Below are positions 1-12,101 of a DNA stretch of 64,000 bases, piece by piece. The position numbers and the translations under genes were made by a program. Origin of the DNA: Lepus europaeus (taxonomy: Eukaryota; Chordata; Mammalia; Lagomorpha; Leporidae). The stretch lies in NCBI RefSeq assembly GCF_033115175.1, contig NC_084850.1:101805439-101869438 (forward strand), read 5' to 3'. How positions within the stretch are numbered: position 1 is the first letter of the stretch; the number at the start of each line of letters is the position of its first letter. The notes under the pieces are model-generated. The model saw nothing but the letters and a program-made list of their open reading frames with translations, did no database searches and was not told where the DNA came from.

Positions 1-1454
1 CCCCATGTCTTTTTAGATAAATTATCGTAGCCCATAAAGAGCATTCCTCTTGGGAGGCAGAGGAATTTGTACTGCTTTGGGCCCACGTTCCGGAGTCTTG
101 GATCATCGGTGATGTTAAGGAGGTCAGTAATCTTATTGTTAAGAATCATATTCCCTCCTTCCTCTACGGTGCTTCTAAGGAATTGATGTTTCTTTGTATG
201 AGTGTGGGTTACATTATCTCTGCCCTGAACACTCTGGAACATTTTAAGTGCTGTTTTGCAAGTTAGAGCAGCTGTAGTTTTATTTTCAGAGATTTTTTTG
301 CAGTTGATGGGTCAAAGATAGAAGGATAGCAATATAGCCCTCCCATATCTACGCAGGAAGTTAGTTCCCCTTCCGATGAGAGCTGGTCTGTGGGGTTAAG
401 GAAGGACAGTTTTTGTTTGGTAACCATCGGGGCAGGTCCATTCCAAGGTTGCTCTTTAAACCACCGGGGCTCATTCGCAGTTTGTAGGGAGGAATAGCAT
501 ATCTAGCAGTTGCTTATGTTAGTAGTTATACTTGCTACATGAACGAGGGAGTTAGGCTCGATCCTGCCTGTTTGGAGAGAGCCAGTGGCTGAGTGTATCA
601 GTATGATACAGGAGACAGAGGCGATGGTAAGCAGGTGTGTCTTCCCACGAGTGCCCCTAGCAATCCCGTCAGGGATGTAAATCAAGTGGCCAAGACCAGA
701 TTTGGAGGGCATCCCCAGTCCTTTGGGGGTGGTTTCACTAGGCCAAGAAATAAAAGTATAAAGAGTACTATCACCAGCACCTAGGAGAGCGAGAAGAATT
801 GCATGGGGTGGCTAGTCAAGGTACTTATCACTCAGGTGTCTTTTTGAAGAGTAGCTTTAGGCCTTCCAGCGATTTACAGGTGTAGGTGGACTCCAGAGGG
901 TCTAGCTGGTCTAAGGTCTCTGGTACTGGTGTGGTCTCAGTAGCTGTCCCCCCCCCCCTTTTTTTTTTCCTCTGGAATGGTATATCCAGGTGTCTATCCC
1001 AGAGATCTTAATAGTGGAGGGGATGGATAGGATGACAGGGAAGGGCCCTTCCTAAAATGGCTTATGAGTCCCCTTCTCTAATGCCCTTATCAAGACTAGA
1101 TCTACAGGGAGGAAGAGGGGCTTTCCTTCTCCTGGAGGGGGGCCCTTGTGTAACTCACATATGCCCACTGAAAGGCTGACAGATGAGTGACATAGTCAGT
1201 TATCCATTGGGCCTCTTCATCTACAACTATGGCATTAGTGAGAAAAGGTAAAGTTTTTTTTTTTTTTTTTTTTTTTAAAGGGGATGAGGCCTAGGCTTCC
1301 GGGGGTGTTGCGAACCCATATTATGGCTAGATTTAGAAGCTGCCACCAGGGGGCTTGTACCTCCTGAGTTAATTTTAAAACATGTCTCTTTAGAATACCA
1401 CTGGCCTTTTCAACTTTTCCTGAGGACTGAGGGTTCCAGGCACAGTTGTATATA

Positions 1455-2844
1455 TTTTTTTCACTTAGAAATATACCTTTATTTGTGCACATGGAGACAG
1501 GGCCAGCCTCTCTAAAGCATTAGTCCTTGGGCAAAGGTGTCTTGGGGGGCGATGGGAGGTCCTGGGTCATGGCTTCCACGTACCATGTGGGCAAGAAGGC
1601 ATAGGGTGCATCTTGGTGTACAGACACGGTGACTGTGCCACCAGGCTCCCAGGAGAAGAGGTGGACGAGCCTGGGGTCATCCTGGATGACTGTGCTCTGG
1701 GCAAAGCCAAGGGAGGCGGCACAGAAGTTCATGCACACAGAGGGGTTCCAGCCGTCACGGTCGTTCCTGACGTACTCAAACATCTCCATAGTAGGGAAGG
1801 TCTTGAGGGAACAGACGACACCCTCCGGGTTCCGGAAGCCGGCAACAACACTGGGGACCCCTGGGAGGAACGACTGAGCCCACCATTTCAGAAGCTTGTG
1901 TCTGTAGAAGCTCCTCCACTGGCCAAGGCTATGCATCTCCTTGGAGGTCTTAAACTCCACGTAGCAGGCCAGGGGCTGTGTGGATGAGGCCTGGGGGTCC
2001 GTGCAGTCCACCTCCCCGGAGAAGAGCAGAGGGTGGTTTCCCAGACGGCTGCGTAGCACAGAGCAGAAGGCCACGTTGGTGTTAACCTCCCCAGAGGGGT
2101 CTGGGGAGCCTCCAGGTTTGTCTGCACACATGTACTGCTCAAACTTGTACCCCATGTACATGAGCTCCCGGAGGAGGGGTGGCCGAGTAAGCCGCTGAGC
2201 GCGAGCAGCTGGCGTCTCCACCTCACTCAGGTACAGTGTCCCCTGGAACCGGGAAGCTGCTAGCTGCCAGCCTTCTTGCCGCTCATACGGTGTCGTCAGC
2301 AGTTTTGTCAGGTGCCCCCGCCACGTCACTATAGCCCCTGCTAGCCAGCCTGGACCCCCCTCCAGCTTGTCTCTGTGTTCCAGGAGCCAGCGTAGCAAGT
2401 GGTCCAGTCCCTCGCGGATCTCCTCATCCCGAGGCTAGTATCGATCAGGGTACCCATCTCTGAGGTCAAAGTCAGGGCCTGGACCATTGGTGGGCGGGGG
2501 GCTGTAGTAGCGCAGTGCGCGGGCATCTCCGTGGTGCTGGCGTTGTGCATCCAGGGAGAAGCAGCCCAGCTGGGAAGGGCTCCGGTAGAAAGGGAAGGGC
2601 CCAGAGTAGAGGGTGGGGTCTGTGGGCAGTGAGAGCGCTGGGCTGGGGAGTTTGTTCCGAGGCTCAGCTACTTCTGTCTTCTCGGCTCCTCTCTTGGTCC
2701 CTCTCCGCTCCATGGAGTTCTGGGGTGGGAGGACAAGTTTCCATTTTACAGAGGAGGCCTCAAAGCCCTCCAAACTTGATTTCTACCTCCGCCGAACTAT
2801 GATGTCAGGGCAGGCATAACAAAAATCAAAAAGGGACGGGAAGA
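1455..2844 (-). pseudogene. Processed retrocopy of DXO (DOM3Z), left copy
   Basis: DXO is the nuclear decapping exoribonuclease that removes incomplete or non-canonical mRNA 5' caps. This copy is intronless. The CDS-derived part is 1520-2713 (397 codons, near the human protein's 396). It starts MERRGTKRGAEKTEV and ends in SPPKTPLPKD. The catalytic motifs GEVDCTD and the Glu/Lys of YVEFKTSKEM are still present. Codon 93 (expected Gln in PDRYQPRDEE) is a stop at 2435-2437, so the remaining long frame starts at 2398. A short A tail and a target-site duplication (GCACAGTTGTATAT at about 1440 and 2845) mark LINE-1-mediated insertion into retroviral integrase sequence. Otherwise well preserved, so the insertion is probably fairly young. 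Confidence 0.93.
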
Positions 2845-3073
2845 GCACAGTTGTATATTAAAGTCAATTCCTAAAGCCTGGATGATTCCCTGGGTGACCT
2901 CTGATTTAAAGGCTGAGCCATTGTCACTCCATACGGAGTGAGGAATCACAAAACATGGAATAATCAATAATTTAGTAAAATTCTTATTATTTTAGTCACC
3001 TTTTTACATTACAAGCAAATGCCTCAACCCATCCTGAGAAGGTATCAACCAAGGCCAGCATCATTTTGTGTTT

Positions 3074-3419
3074 CTTTTTTTTTTTTTTTTGACAGACAGA
3101 GTGGACAGTGAGAGAGAGAGAGACAGAGAGAAAGGTCTTCCTTTACCATTGGTTCACCCTCCAGTAGCCACCATGGCTGGTGCACTACAGCTGGTGCACT
3201 GCGCTGATCCAAAGCCAGGAGCCAGGTGCTTCTCCTGGTCTCCCATGGGGTGCAGGGCCCAAGCACTTGGGCCATCCTCCATTGCCCTCCCGGGCCACAG
3301 CAGAGAGCTGGGCTGGAAGAGGGACAACTGGGACAGAATCCAGTGCCCCAACCGGGACTAGAACCCGGTGTGCCGGCGCCGCAGGTGGAGGATTAGCCTA
3401 TTGAGCCGTGGCGCCAGCT
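3074..3419 (-). mobile_element. CSINE in left inverted-repeat arm
   Basis: Full-length young C-type SINE in reverse: T run and GA-rich tail at the left, head GAGCTGGCGCC at the right. Flanked by a TCATTTTGTGTTT duplication. It lies in the integrase region of the retroviral fossil. Confidence 0.9.
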
Positions 3420-6400
3420 CATTTTGTGTTTTTTAGTTCCCTGCGTGTGGGTGAAGTCCTTCTGCCAATCCTCAGCTAGATAAGTGTCCTTTTGTTGTTT
3501 TCCTTGGGGGGGGGGGGCACTAGCCTGTTTTTAGTGTTGAATCACAAGCAGATCTCATATCCCTGTATCACCCGTTTGACTGTCTATGATAACTTTTTTC
3601 CTGTAAACAGGCGCTAAACCAGAGCCAGGGTGTTGTTTCTTCCCAGATGATGCATCTGGTGGAGGGTTTTTAGGACCTTCCACTGGACACTTCGTGGCAA
3701 CCAGAGTGGTCCATCCTGGGTAATCTACCAACCTTGATGGTCAAGACTGCATCCTGCCTCTTACCCCTGTAAGTTTTCTGAGTGTAAGAGGGCCTTTCAT
3801 GTGGTAATAAAGCTTCTTCCCATAAAACCATGGCCTCAGAGATTTGTGAAATGGCAGCCTGCTGGGTTGCCTTATCTGCCAGTGTGTTTCCTTTTGAAAC
3901 AGAGCCCATATCCCGTTGATGTCCTTTGCAGTGCATCACAGTGACCCTGGGTGACAGAAGGATTGCCTCAAGTAAATTGAGGGTTTCAATCCTCTATTGG
4001 TTGGGGATCCCCCTGAGATTAGAAGTCCCCTCTCTTTCCAAAGTGCTGCATGAACATGCAAGTTAAGGAAAGCTAATTAGAGTCAGTATAAATATTGACT
4101 GACTTGCCTTTTGATCATCTTAGGGTGGCTGTTAGAGCAATAGGTTCTGCTAGCTAAGCATGATGGAAGTGGGAAGTATATGGCTTCTATCACTTTTAAT
4201 TCTGAGGTGACAGCATACCTGGCATATCAGATCTCCTCCTAAACCAGTAAACTGCCATCAGTAAACAACTCCCAGTCTCGGTCAAGAATGGGTTTATCTG
4301 TCAGATCAGGACGAGGAGTCCCATGCTCTGGTAGGGTCTCCTCACTTGAATGGAGGTTTTTTCCCATTTTTTTTCCAGGAAGAAAATAGCCAGGTTTAAA
4401 GCAGGGAACTTTTTAAAGCATATTTCGGTCCCTTCCGTGAGTGAAGCTTGGTATCTAAGGATGTGATTATCTGACAGCCAGAGATGTCCCCTTCTATCTA
4501 GAATACTCCTGAGGTCCTGTGGGGACAAACAATGAGGGGTCTTTCCAGAGTGAATTTTTGAGCCTCTGGGATTAAGAGTTCCACAGCTGCCAGGGCTTTC
4601 AAGCAGGCTGGCCATCCCTTAGCTACTGGGTCTAATTGCTTACTTAGATATGCGACTGGCTGGGTGCTCCCTCCCCGGTTCTGAGTTAGGACTCCCAGGA
4701 CAACTCCCCTTTTTTCGTAGGCATATTAATCAAAGCTTTCTTGTGTGGGGAGATCTGGTGCTGGGGCTCTGCTTAAAGCCTGTTTTAATTGATTAAAAGC
4801 TTGTTTTTCCTCTGGAGGCCATTCAGGGAGCTTAGCATTTCCTTGGGCCTCTTGAAGAACTCGTAGAGGGATCTAGCTAACACTGCATACCTTGGGATCC
4901 AAATCGGACAATAACCTGTGGCCCCAAGAAATCCTCGTAGTTGTTGGGGGTTTGTGGCAAGAGAAAGCCCAATATTGGCTGGATGCTCTCCCCTCCTAGC
5001 ATTCTGATATTTCCCTCTAGTATCATTCCCAGATAAGTCACTTTGAATTCACTTAACTGTGCCTTGTCTTTGAAGACCTTATGGCTCTTCTGGGCTAGAA
5101 AATTGAGGAGGGACCTGGGAGCTAAATCACACATCTCCTTCAACAGGCCACTAAAAGGTCATCCACATACTGGAGGAGGGTAGCCCCAGAAAATTGCCAT
5201 TCGTCTAGATCCTTAGCCAAAGTCATTCCAAACAGGTGAGGACTATCTCGGAACCCCTGTGGGAGGACAGTCCATGTCAACTGCCGTCCTCCGCCTCTCA
5301 GATCTTCAAATGCAAATAGAGGTTATCTCTGGGGATGTAGAGGGATGCAGAAAAGGGCATCTCTTAAATCAAGCACTGAAGAGCATTTGGTGTTACCAGG
5401 GACTTGGGTTAAGAGGGTGTAGCGGTTAGGAACTACTGGGTGCCATGGGACAACGGCTTCATTTATCAGTCTCAGATCTTGTACTAGTCACCACTTATTG
5501 GCCCCTTTTCTGACCTCTAGAATGGGTATGTTGTATGGACTCGCACACTCTACTAGTAATCCAGCTCTACTAACTGGTTGAAAATGGGCTTTAGCCCCTC
5601 TTGGACCTCTGGTTTCAAGGGTATTGCCTTTTGTCTTGGGTAAACTGAGGGGTCTTAGAGGTGGACAACCACAGGTTTGGCTGAGAGAGCCCGACCAACT
5701 GTTTCCCCATCTGTCCACACAGCAGGACCAATATCTACCTCAACTAAAGGAAAGCAGCCATAGACCTCAGAGGGAAGAACCAGGCCTACATAGCCTAAGC
5801 CAGAATGTCCCTCCCCAAGAGAGGTGCTGGGGCCTCAGGGGTTATCAGGAAGTACTGGTGGAAGTGGAAGTCATCCCAGGAGCAAGCCAAAGGCTGAGTA
5901 AAATACCGTTCAAGAGGCTGGCCTGATTTGCCCTGAATGGCTAACTTTTGTGTGGACCTAGGCCCAGGAGAAAAGGGCAAGGCTGAAAATCTAGCACCAA
6001 TGGCCAGGAGAAATCTGACTGTGAGTCCACCATCAGAGAGGTCCAGGGCTCCTCGGTGTGAACCCAAGTGGTGGGAGCCTGGAGAGTAGGCCCTGGGACC
6101 CGTCGTTGGGAGTTCTGGTCCAGTAGCCCCTGCTCCCTTCAGAGCCTGGGACACTTGGATTTCCAGTGCTCCTTCTTACAGATTGGACAGGGTCTAGGAG
6201 GTGGTTTCTTTTGTGCAGGCTTGGGAAAGTCCTTTTGAAAGTGTCCCGCCTCCCCACATTTGAGACAGGCTCTTGATTTATGGGCCTTGCCCGAGGTGGC
6301 TACACCCATAGCAGCCAAGATTTCCCCATGGCGCCTGTTTCTCCTTTTCCCGGTACCTATTGTATTAGACAGTATTAGCCACCTGAAATGATTGGTCCAA

Positions 6401-7454
6401 AGAGGACTTATCAGGATCTGCCATTAACTCTTGGAGCTTCCTTTATATATCCAGGGCAGACTGGGTCAGGAATTTGTTCTTAAGGACAGCTTCTCCATCC
6501 ACCATTCCAGGGTCCAGGTTAGTGAATTTAAGCATTGCCCTGTTGAATTTTTTTCGGAAGGTCACAGGAGGTTCAGATTCCCCCTGCTGCACAGCCGTTA
6601 ATTGCCCACAGTGAAAATGTTTGATTTTTGCTCATTTTAGCCCTTTAAAGATGCAGTAAGTATAATGATTTTGTTCCCCCTCATCCCTCTCCTACCCAAG
6701 ATCCCAATCAGGGATTTTAGTGGGGACTACCTCAGCCCCTATTCGCATTTTTACACAGTTTTTCTGTTTTACACGTTGGGAGTCATAATAATCGTTGCCT
6801 GCCTCCCGTGCCTTTGCTAGCACTCTTTCTGTCTATGGAAGTTAGCGTCTGATTGAGGAGTAAAGTGACATCTTTCTCTGTCAGATCGTATAATACTTTA
6901 AGTTGTTCAAAAGCCTCTATTTACTGCTCTGGGTTGTCTGTGTAATCTTCCAGGTCTTTTTTTTTACCTCTAATAATTTAGCCAGAGAAAAAGACACAGT
7001 GCTAACCTCTGGGCCAAATTCACTAACTCCCACCACCTGCAAGGGAAACAGTCCATCTCCTTGCATACTTTGGTAAGGCCGAGGTGCCTTACTCCATCTG
7101 GGAGTTGGCCTAGGATAAGGGGGACAAGGTTGATCTTGGGGCTTTAGGGATGAGGGGGCTCTGGGAATGACCTTGGAGACACCTCGACTGGTTTTTCTTC
7201 TTCCATACTCAGCTTGCCTCCCACGGACTGCACCAGCACTTTTTCTATGTTACAGTTTTGGAACAAGTCTGCGTGTTCTCTAAGACAGAAGAACAGTTGG
7301 ACATAAGGAATTTCTCCCCACTTGCCTTCACACCTGTAGACAAGATCGAGTTGTAGTATGGTGTTATAATTGAGACTTCCCTGTGGAGGCCAGGTCTCCC
7401 CGACATTAAATGGGTATTTGGGCCAGGCCTCAGTGCAGAAGAAATTAAGGACCT

Positions 7455-8100
7455 TCTTTTTATTTTTTTAACTTTTATTTAATGAATATAAATTTCCAGT
7501 GTAAAGCTTATGGATTACAATGGCTTCCCCCTCCCATAACTTCCCTCCCACCCGCAACCCTCCCCTCTCCCGCTCCCCTCTCCCCTTCCATTTGCATCAA
7601 GATTCATTTTCAATTCTCTTTATATACAGAAGATCAATTTAGTATAAAGGTTTCAACAGTTTGCACCCACATAGACACACAAAGTGAAACATACTGTTTG
7701 AGTACTAGTTATAGCATCAAATCAAAATGTACAGCACATTAAGGACAGAGATCCTACATGAGGAGTAAGTGCACAGTGGCTCCTGTTGTTGACCCAACAA
7801 ATTGACACTCTAGTTAATGGCGACAGTAACCACCCTAGGCTGTCGTCATGAGTTGCCAAGGCTATGGAAGCCTTCCAAGTTTGCCGACTCTGATCATATT
7901 TAGACAAGGTCATAAAAGACAGGGTGAGGATAGTAACCAATGATCCTAAGAGTGGCATTAACCAGGTCTGAACAATTATACAGCATTAAGTGGGGAAGAG
8001 GACCATCAGTACACACAGGTTGGGAGTGGAGCCATTGGTGGTAGAGTAGAGGTTATGATTACAAAGGAATGAGGCCCAAGTACGCTAGACAGGGTCTAGA
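7455..8100 (-). mobile_element. LINE-1 3' end of the composite
   Basis: Rabbit-type LINE-1 3' UTR: the terminal region rich in pyrimidines on plus at 7520-7590, the conserved CCTAGGCTGTCGTCATGAG stretch at about 7833, and the A-rich tail at 7455-7470. Confidence 0.75.
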
Positions 8101-8299
8101 ACAAAGGACAGAGTCATTATTAGAGGAGCTAAGAAAGGTGCTGTCTAAGCTACAATTAAGTTTTCTGATTGAGAGGCAAATAGAACCTGATAGAAGGGGC
8201 TTGATAATAATCTGGTGGGCTTTAGGCCTTGTAAGTTAAGAGGCCCAGACCTATCTATCTCTTCACATGGGGTATATCCTAAGGGAGGTGTGAACCTGC

Positions 8300-8780
8300 T
8301 AGGGGAAGGCACTCTGTTGACTTTCATTACTTGGCTGGCCTGGGAGGAGAGCTGGCCAGGTAAAGGCAGGGGGCACCTCTAACAAGAAATTTACAGTTCT
8401 GCCTGCAATGTTGCTGACCCTACTTGACCACACCCTCAGCTGCAGTGGTCACTTTGGAAGTTGGGCTGAGTGAAGGGCTTTTCAGCTTAGAGCCAATAAG
8501 ATCTGTGGCTCTGACCTGGGCATCCTTCGACTCCAGGGCAGGTCCATTTCCAGTGATCCAACTCTTGGCAGAGCTGCCAGGGCTCTTCACAAGCTGACTT
8601 CTGCTGAAGCCCAGGCTTACCACATTGAAAGCCACTGCAGTGGACTGGCCTGTTGGGTCTCCTTGAGGGCAGATCACTGTACAGATCAGCCATTAATAGG
8701 CCTGCCACCCATTGCTTCTGATGCCTAGCTTTCTGTTCCTCCTGGTTTTTGTTAAAGCAGACCAGAGGATGCAAGTCAAG
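8300..8780 (-). mobile_element. Retroviral nucleocapsid/protease-like fossil inside the LINE-1 composite
   Basis: On minus, translation around 8530-8690 shows a two-knuckle nucleocapsid-like pattern (QCGKPGLQQKSAC, then QLCQELDHWKWTCPG). It is followed at about 8300-8450 by a stretch resembling the start of a retroviral protease. It is broken. It lies in the same orientation as the LINE-1 and away from the neighbouring provirus, whose own nucleocapsid is at about 6200, so it is a separate capture or insertion. Confidence 0.6.
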
Positions 8781-10147
8781 GGAGTGCCCATGTCCGATCT
8801 CTAATCTTCGGTGGCCTGAACTACAAGTCTATAGTCACAGGCATGTTCTGTAGTAGTTTTTCTAAGGTAGACAATGCCCATGAGGAAAATTATATTCTCA
8901 CTTTAAAACTTTCTTTCCCTTTGGTCTGAAAGGGAGGTTTTTTCTACTTACTGTATACTTTGCTGATGGCGAAGTGAATCTAGCTATGAGATTATTATTT
9001 AAGTTCTTATTTTGGCTATGCTATTACAGAAAAATGTTAGCCATCTCTTTTATAAGGTCTAAAGATTAAATTGTGCGTCCTACAGATTCCTTCATAATAG
9101 AATTAGTTTCCTACCTTGAAGAGAATAGAGAAATGAAAGAACAAGTTGGGCTTAGAATAGAGAAATGAGGGAGCAAGTCCTAGATCGCTTGCTGACAATA
9201 GCAATATCACATGAATACTTAGCAAACCGTTTCAACCATTAGATAACAACTTAAGAAAACATTTACCAGAAGGTCCAATGCCTTCTATAAATTTTAAGAA
9301 TCATGTATTTGAAAACACCTCTTAAATATCTAACATGGTGTAGTTTGTTTAACCAGTAAACTTAAGCACAACCATATAAAATGTTTTTAGTTTCTTTCTA
9401 CCAACAAGTTTAAAACATATGATACACAGATTCAGGTCACACAAATTAAAATGTATCTTTGATTGATTTTAGCAGCTTAAATTTATGGACAATCTTATCT
9501 ATAAGCCATTTAAAATAAAACTCTTAATAAAATTTCCCCATGTGGACATACAATATGTACACACATATAACATAGCATAATAGACCAATATAGCAATTTT
9601 AATAATAGCTTTTAAAATCTTTAACTCTTTTTGTAGATTGCCAATTGATTTGAATTGCTTTTTTAGTAACCTCAGTTAACCATACTTTCTCTCAGTTGGT
9701 ACTGTTAATACATTATTGGCTTCATCTGTTTACAGAGCCATCCCAAAGTACTGAATACAATGGAAGTGGCTGGGAAAAGTCCATAGGAACCTATAGGAGG
9801 ACAGCTACACACAGAACCAACAACGCTTTAGTTTTATGAGCAGCAAATCATATATAACTGTGGATGACAAAAGACTTTAAGTTGCCATGTTTAAAATTAT
9901 AAACTCATAGACCAAATTTGATCTTGTTACAAGGTGATTATTCAAATCTTTGAAAATAAGCACATATTTACATAACCCATAGCTCTTAATAAAAATTCAG
10001 CTGTTTTTGAACAATTAGAATTTAACAGACATCAAGAGAACATAATAGATTACTTTAACACATTGATTTAACAGAGCATCAGAGTTTAATTCTATGTCAA
10101 AGAGAAATTGAGCTTCCTGTGATCTTTTGCTGTGAGGTTTCCTTCCT

Positions 10148-11209
10148 TTACCTTCTTTCATATTGGTGACCATGTTTCTGTGTTTCTGTGTGTAACACAT
10201 CTTTAAGCATCTTTTGCAGGGCAGGATGAGTGGCAACAAATTCTTTCAGTTTCTGTTTGCTATGAAAAGTCTTAATTTCACCTTCATTCACAAATGAGAG
10301 CTTTGCAGGATATAATATTCTGGGCTGGCAGTTTTTCTCTCTTAGTACCTGGGCTATGTCTCGCCATTCCCTTCTAGCTTGTAGGGTTTCTGATGAGAAG
10401 TCTGCTGTGAGTCTAATTGGAGATCCTCTAAGAGTAATCTGACGTTTCTCTCTTGCACATTTTAGGATCTTTTCTTTGTGTTTCACTGTGGTGAGTTTGA
10501 TTACAACATGTCGTGGTGAGGATCTCTTTTGGTCATGTTTATTAGGGGTTCTATAAGCTTCCTGTACTAAGATGCCTCTGTCCTTCTCCAAACCTGGGAA
10601 ATTTTCTGCTAGTATGTCACTGAAAATGCCTTCTAATCCTTTCTCCCTCTCCATGCCTTCAGGAACTCCTAGAACTCGAATGTTGGGTTTTTTAATAGTA
10701 TCCTGTAGATTCCCGACAATATTTTTTAGATTTCTAATTTCTTCTTCTTTTCTTTGGTTTGCCTGTTTCCTTTCCTGTTCTCTGTCTTCTAATTCCGATA
10801 TTCTCTCTTCTGCTTCGCCCATTCTGTTTTTAAGGCTCTCTAATGTGTTTGTCATTTGATCTATTGAATTCTTCATTTCATTATGATTTCTCATCACTAT
10901 CTCAGTTTCTTGTTCCACTAGTTGTTTCATTTCATTTTGATTCCTCCTTAATATTTCATTTTCACGAGAGAGATTTTCTATCTTGTCCATTAAGGATTTC
11001 TGTAGTTCAAGAATTTGTTTTTGAGAACTTCTTAATGTTCTTATCAATTTTTTGAGATCCGCTTCTTGCATTTCTTCTATCTCATCATCTTCATTATCTT
11101 GCATTGGGGTGTCTTTTTCATTTGGGGGCATCATAGTGTCTTCCTTGTTCTTGTTACCTCGATTTTTGCATTTGTTGTTTGGCATGTTGGAGATATTTGG
11201 TTTCTTCAC
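10148..11209 (-). CDS. LINE-1 ORF1 protein (353 aa)
   Basis: ORF1p is the LINE-1 RNA-binding chaperone that trimerises and coats the element's RNA in cytoplasmic particles. The frame is unbroken. It has an acidic, low-complexity N-terminus (residues about 1-50), a long heptad coiled coil (about 50-165), an RRM domain (about 180-265, with NIRVLGVPEGMERE and the RHVVIKL strand) and a C-terminal domain (about 270-350, with LRGSPIRLTADFSSETLQ and ILYPAKLSFVNEGEIKTF). The length matches mammalian ORF1p (about 340-370 aa). The wholeness suggests a recent insertion or maintenance, but no ORF2 follows, so any activity would depend on enzymes supplied elsewhere. Confidence 0.9.
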   Translation of the reverse strand: MKKPNISNMPNNKCKNRGNKNKEDTMMPPNEKDTPMQDNEDDEIEEMQEADLKKLIRTLRSSQKQILELQKSLMDKIENLSRENEILRRNQNEMKQLVEQETEIVMRNHNEMKNSIDQMTNTLESLKNRMGEAEERISELEDREQERKQANQRKEEEIRNLKNIVGNLQDTIKKPNIRVLGVPEGMEREKGLEGIFSDILAENFPGLEKDRGILVQEAYRTPNKHDQKRSSPRHVVIKLTTVKHKEKILKCAREKRQITLRGSPIRLTADFSSETLQARREWRDIAQVLREKNCQPRILYPAKLSFVNEGEIKTFHSKQKLKEFVATHPALQKMLKDVLHTETQKHGHQYERR

Positions 11210-12101
11210 TGTGGTGTTTTTTCTTGTTACACTATGGCTCTATATTAAGTGGACTGTCTGCTTTCGGTGGAGCCTTAGAGGCTTGAGATGAGTGTGGACT
11301 GAGAGCTGTGTTTGGTTCCTCAGGGCTGAGGGTGTGTCAAAGATGACACTCCCAGGTTAGGCATGGTAAATCTCTCTCTCTTTTTTTTATTCAAAAGAGA
11401 AGTAATTCCACACAGCTGAATGTACTTGGAGGTAGTTAGCAGGCAAATGATATACCCACAGGAGCCAGAGATTGGAAGCTCTTTCCCAAGGACCACACAG
11501 GGAATCTCTGCTGCCCTCAGTGTGGGCTCCAATTCTCCTGCAGTCTCCCACTGGGTTGCCAAGTTAGATGCTAATCTCCTGTTATTTCACCCCTCCCCCC
11601 AGAGTCAGGTGTTTCTGCTAGGCTCAGGGCCGGTGCAGACCTGAGGTCGCCCTGCTTATGACGTATGTCCAAAATGGTGCCTGCTCTTTGTCTTGCTCGC
11701 CTTTGAGAGGTGAGCGGAGAGAGAGAAACTCGTGTCCATATCGGTCACTTTTTTTTTTCCTCTCTCTCTTCTAGTTAGCCTGGTGAATTTTTCCCCACGG
11801 AGTTTCAAGCCTCGTTCCCTCTAGTCTCCTCTTTCCGCTTGCCCGCTGGTGTCTAGGGCTATGGAGGTTCGGCTCACCTTGCGTTCCAGCGCTGGTGCGT
11901 TGAGTCTGCCGCTGGTGTCCCGAACTTGGGCTTCCACGCTCTCCACGCAGGTCCACTGTGAATCACTAGTTCTGGAAGAGTTTCCTCTGCTGTTTCTTCC
12001 CCTACTCTTCTTTGACCCTGCAGTATCTCCACTTATATTAACGTGTGTCTTGACGAACTATCAATGTGCTCCCTTCCTATTCCGCCATCTTGCCGCTCTC
12101 C
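11210..12101 (-). promoter_or_regulatory. LINE-1 5' UTR
   Basis: About 890 bases between the element's 5' end and the ORF1 start. The GGCAAGATGGCGG start contains a YY1-type AAGATGGC core, as in the internal promoters of mammalian LINE-1s. Promoter activity is inferred. Confidence 0.65.

Larger units (their letters stand above)
1..4943. repeat. Left arm of a large inverted repeat
   Basis: Read on the minus strand, this stretch matches 12103-17038 on plus almost base for base: left position plus right position stays near 17040-17046 throughout. The arm contains retroviral env and pol fossil sequence, a CSINE and a DXO retrocopy, all repeated in mirror order in the other arm. The match continues to base 1, so the true arm is longer than the window shows. 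At the inner end, homology stops just after a CTCGTAGTTG-type stretch near 4943. Confidence 0.95.
1..7450 (-). mobile_element. Broken class I (gammaretrovirus-like) endogenous retrovirus, left copy
   Basis: A fossil provirus in reverse orientation. From right to left one can recognise gag (about 6150-7440, ending in a nucleocapsid-like Cys/His stretch near 6120-6280), protease (about 5780-6000), reverse transcriptase (about 4870-5780), RNase H (about 3670-4870), integrase (about 1190-3660, interrupted by a CSINE and a DXO retrocopy) and the start of env (1 to about 1000). Every gene is broken, with many breaks. No LTR is seen: the 5' side ends at the LINE-1 composite at about 7450 and the 3' side runs off the window. 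Nested insertions shared with the mirror copy show that it had decayed before it was duplicated. Confidence 0.85.
7455..12101 (-). mobile_element. LINE-1-type composite lacking ORF2
   Basis: Read on minus, it begins with a typical LINE-1 5' end (GGCAAGATGGCGGAATAGG, about 12075-12095). Then come about 0.9 kb of 5' UTR, a complete ORF1 (11209-10148), about 2.7 kb with no ORF2-like coding, and a rabbit LINE-1 3' end (AAGCTTTACACTGGAAATTT-type sequence near 7480-7510) closing in an A-rich tail at 7455-7470. ORF2 needs about 3.8 kb and cannot fit. The central 3' part is AT-rich (about 8900-10010) and includes a retroviral nucleocapsid/protease-like patch at about 8300-8780. It resembles a half-LINE (ORF1-only) element. 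Whether it is a repeated family or a single deleted copy cannot be told here. Confidence 0.8.

Noticed and set aside
1613-1987. Plus-strand frame opposite the DXO retrocopy, and its mirror at 15054-15428
   Set aside because: Shadow of the DXO coding strand, with no independent evidence.
3045-3361. Frames with LSLCLSLSLS or ERERDREK runs
   Set aside because: They are translations of SINE tails, repeated at every CSINE in the window.
10015-10239. Small frame overlapping the ORF1 end as a possible ORF2 start
   Set aside because: It shows no endonuclease features and lies out of frame over the ORF1 C-terminus; no ORF2 sequence follows.
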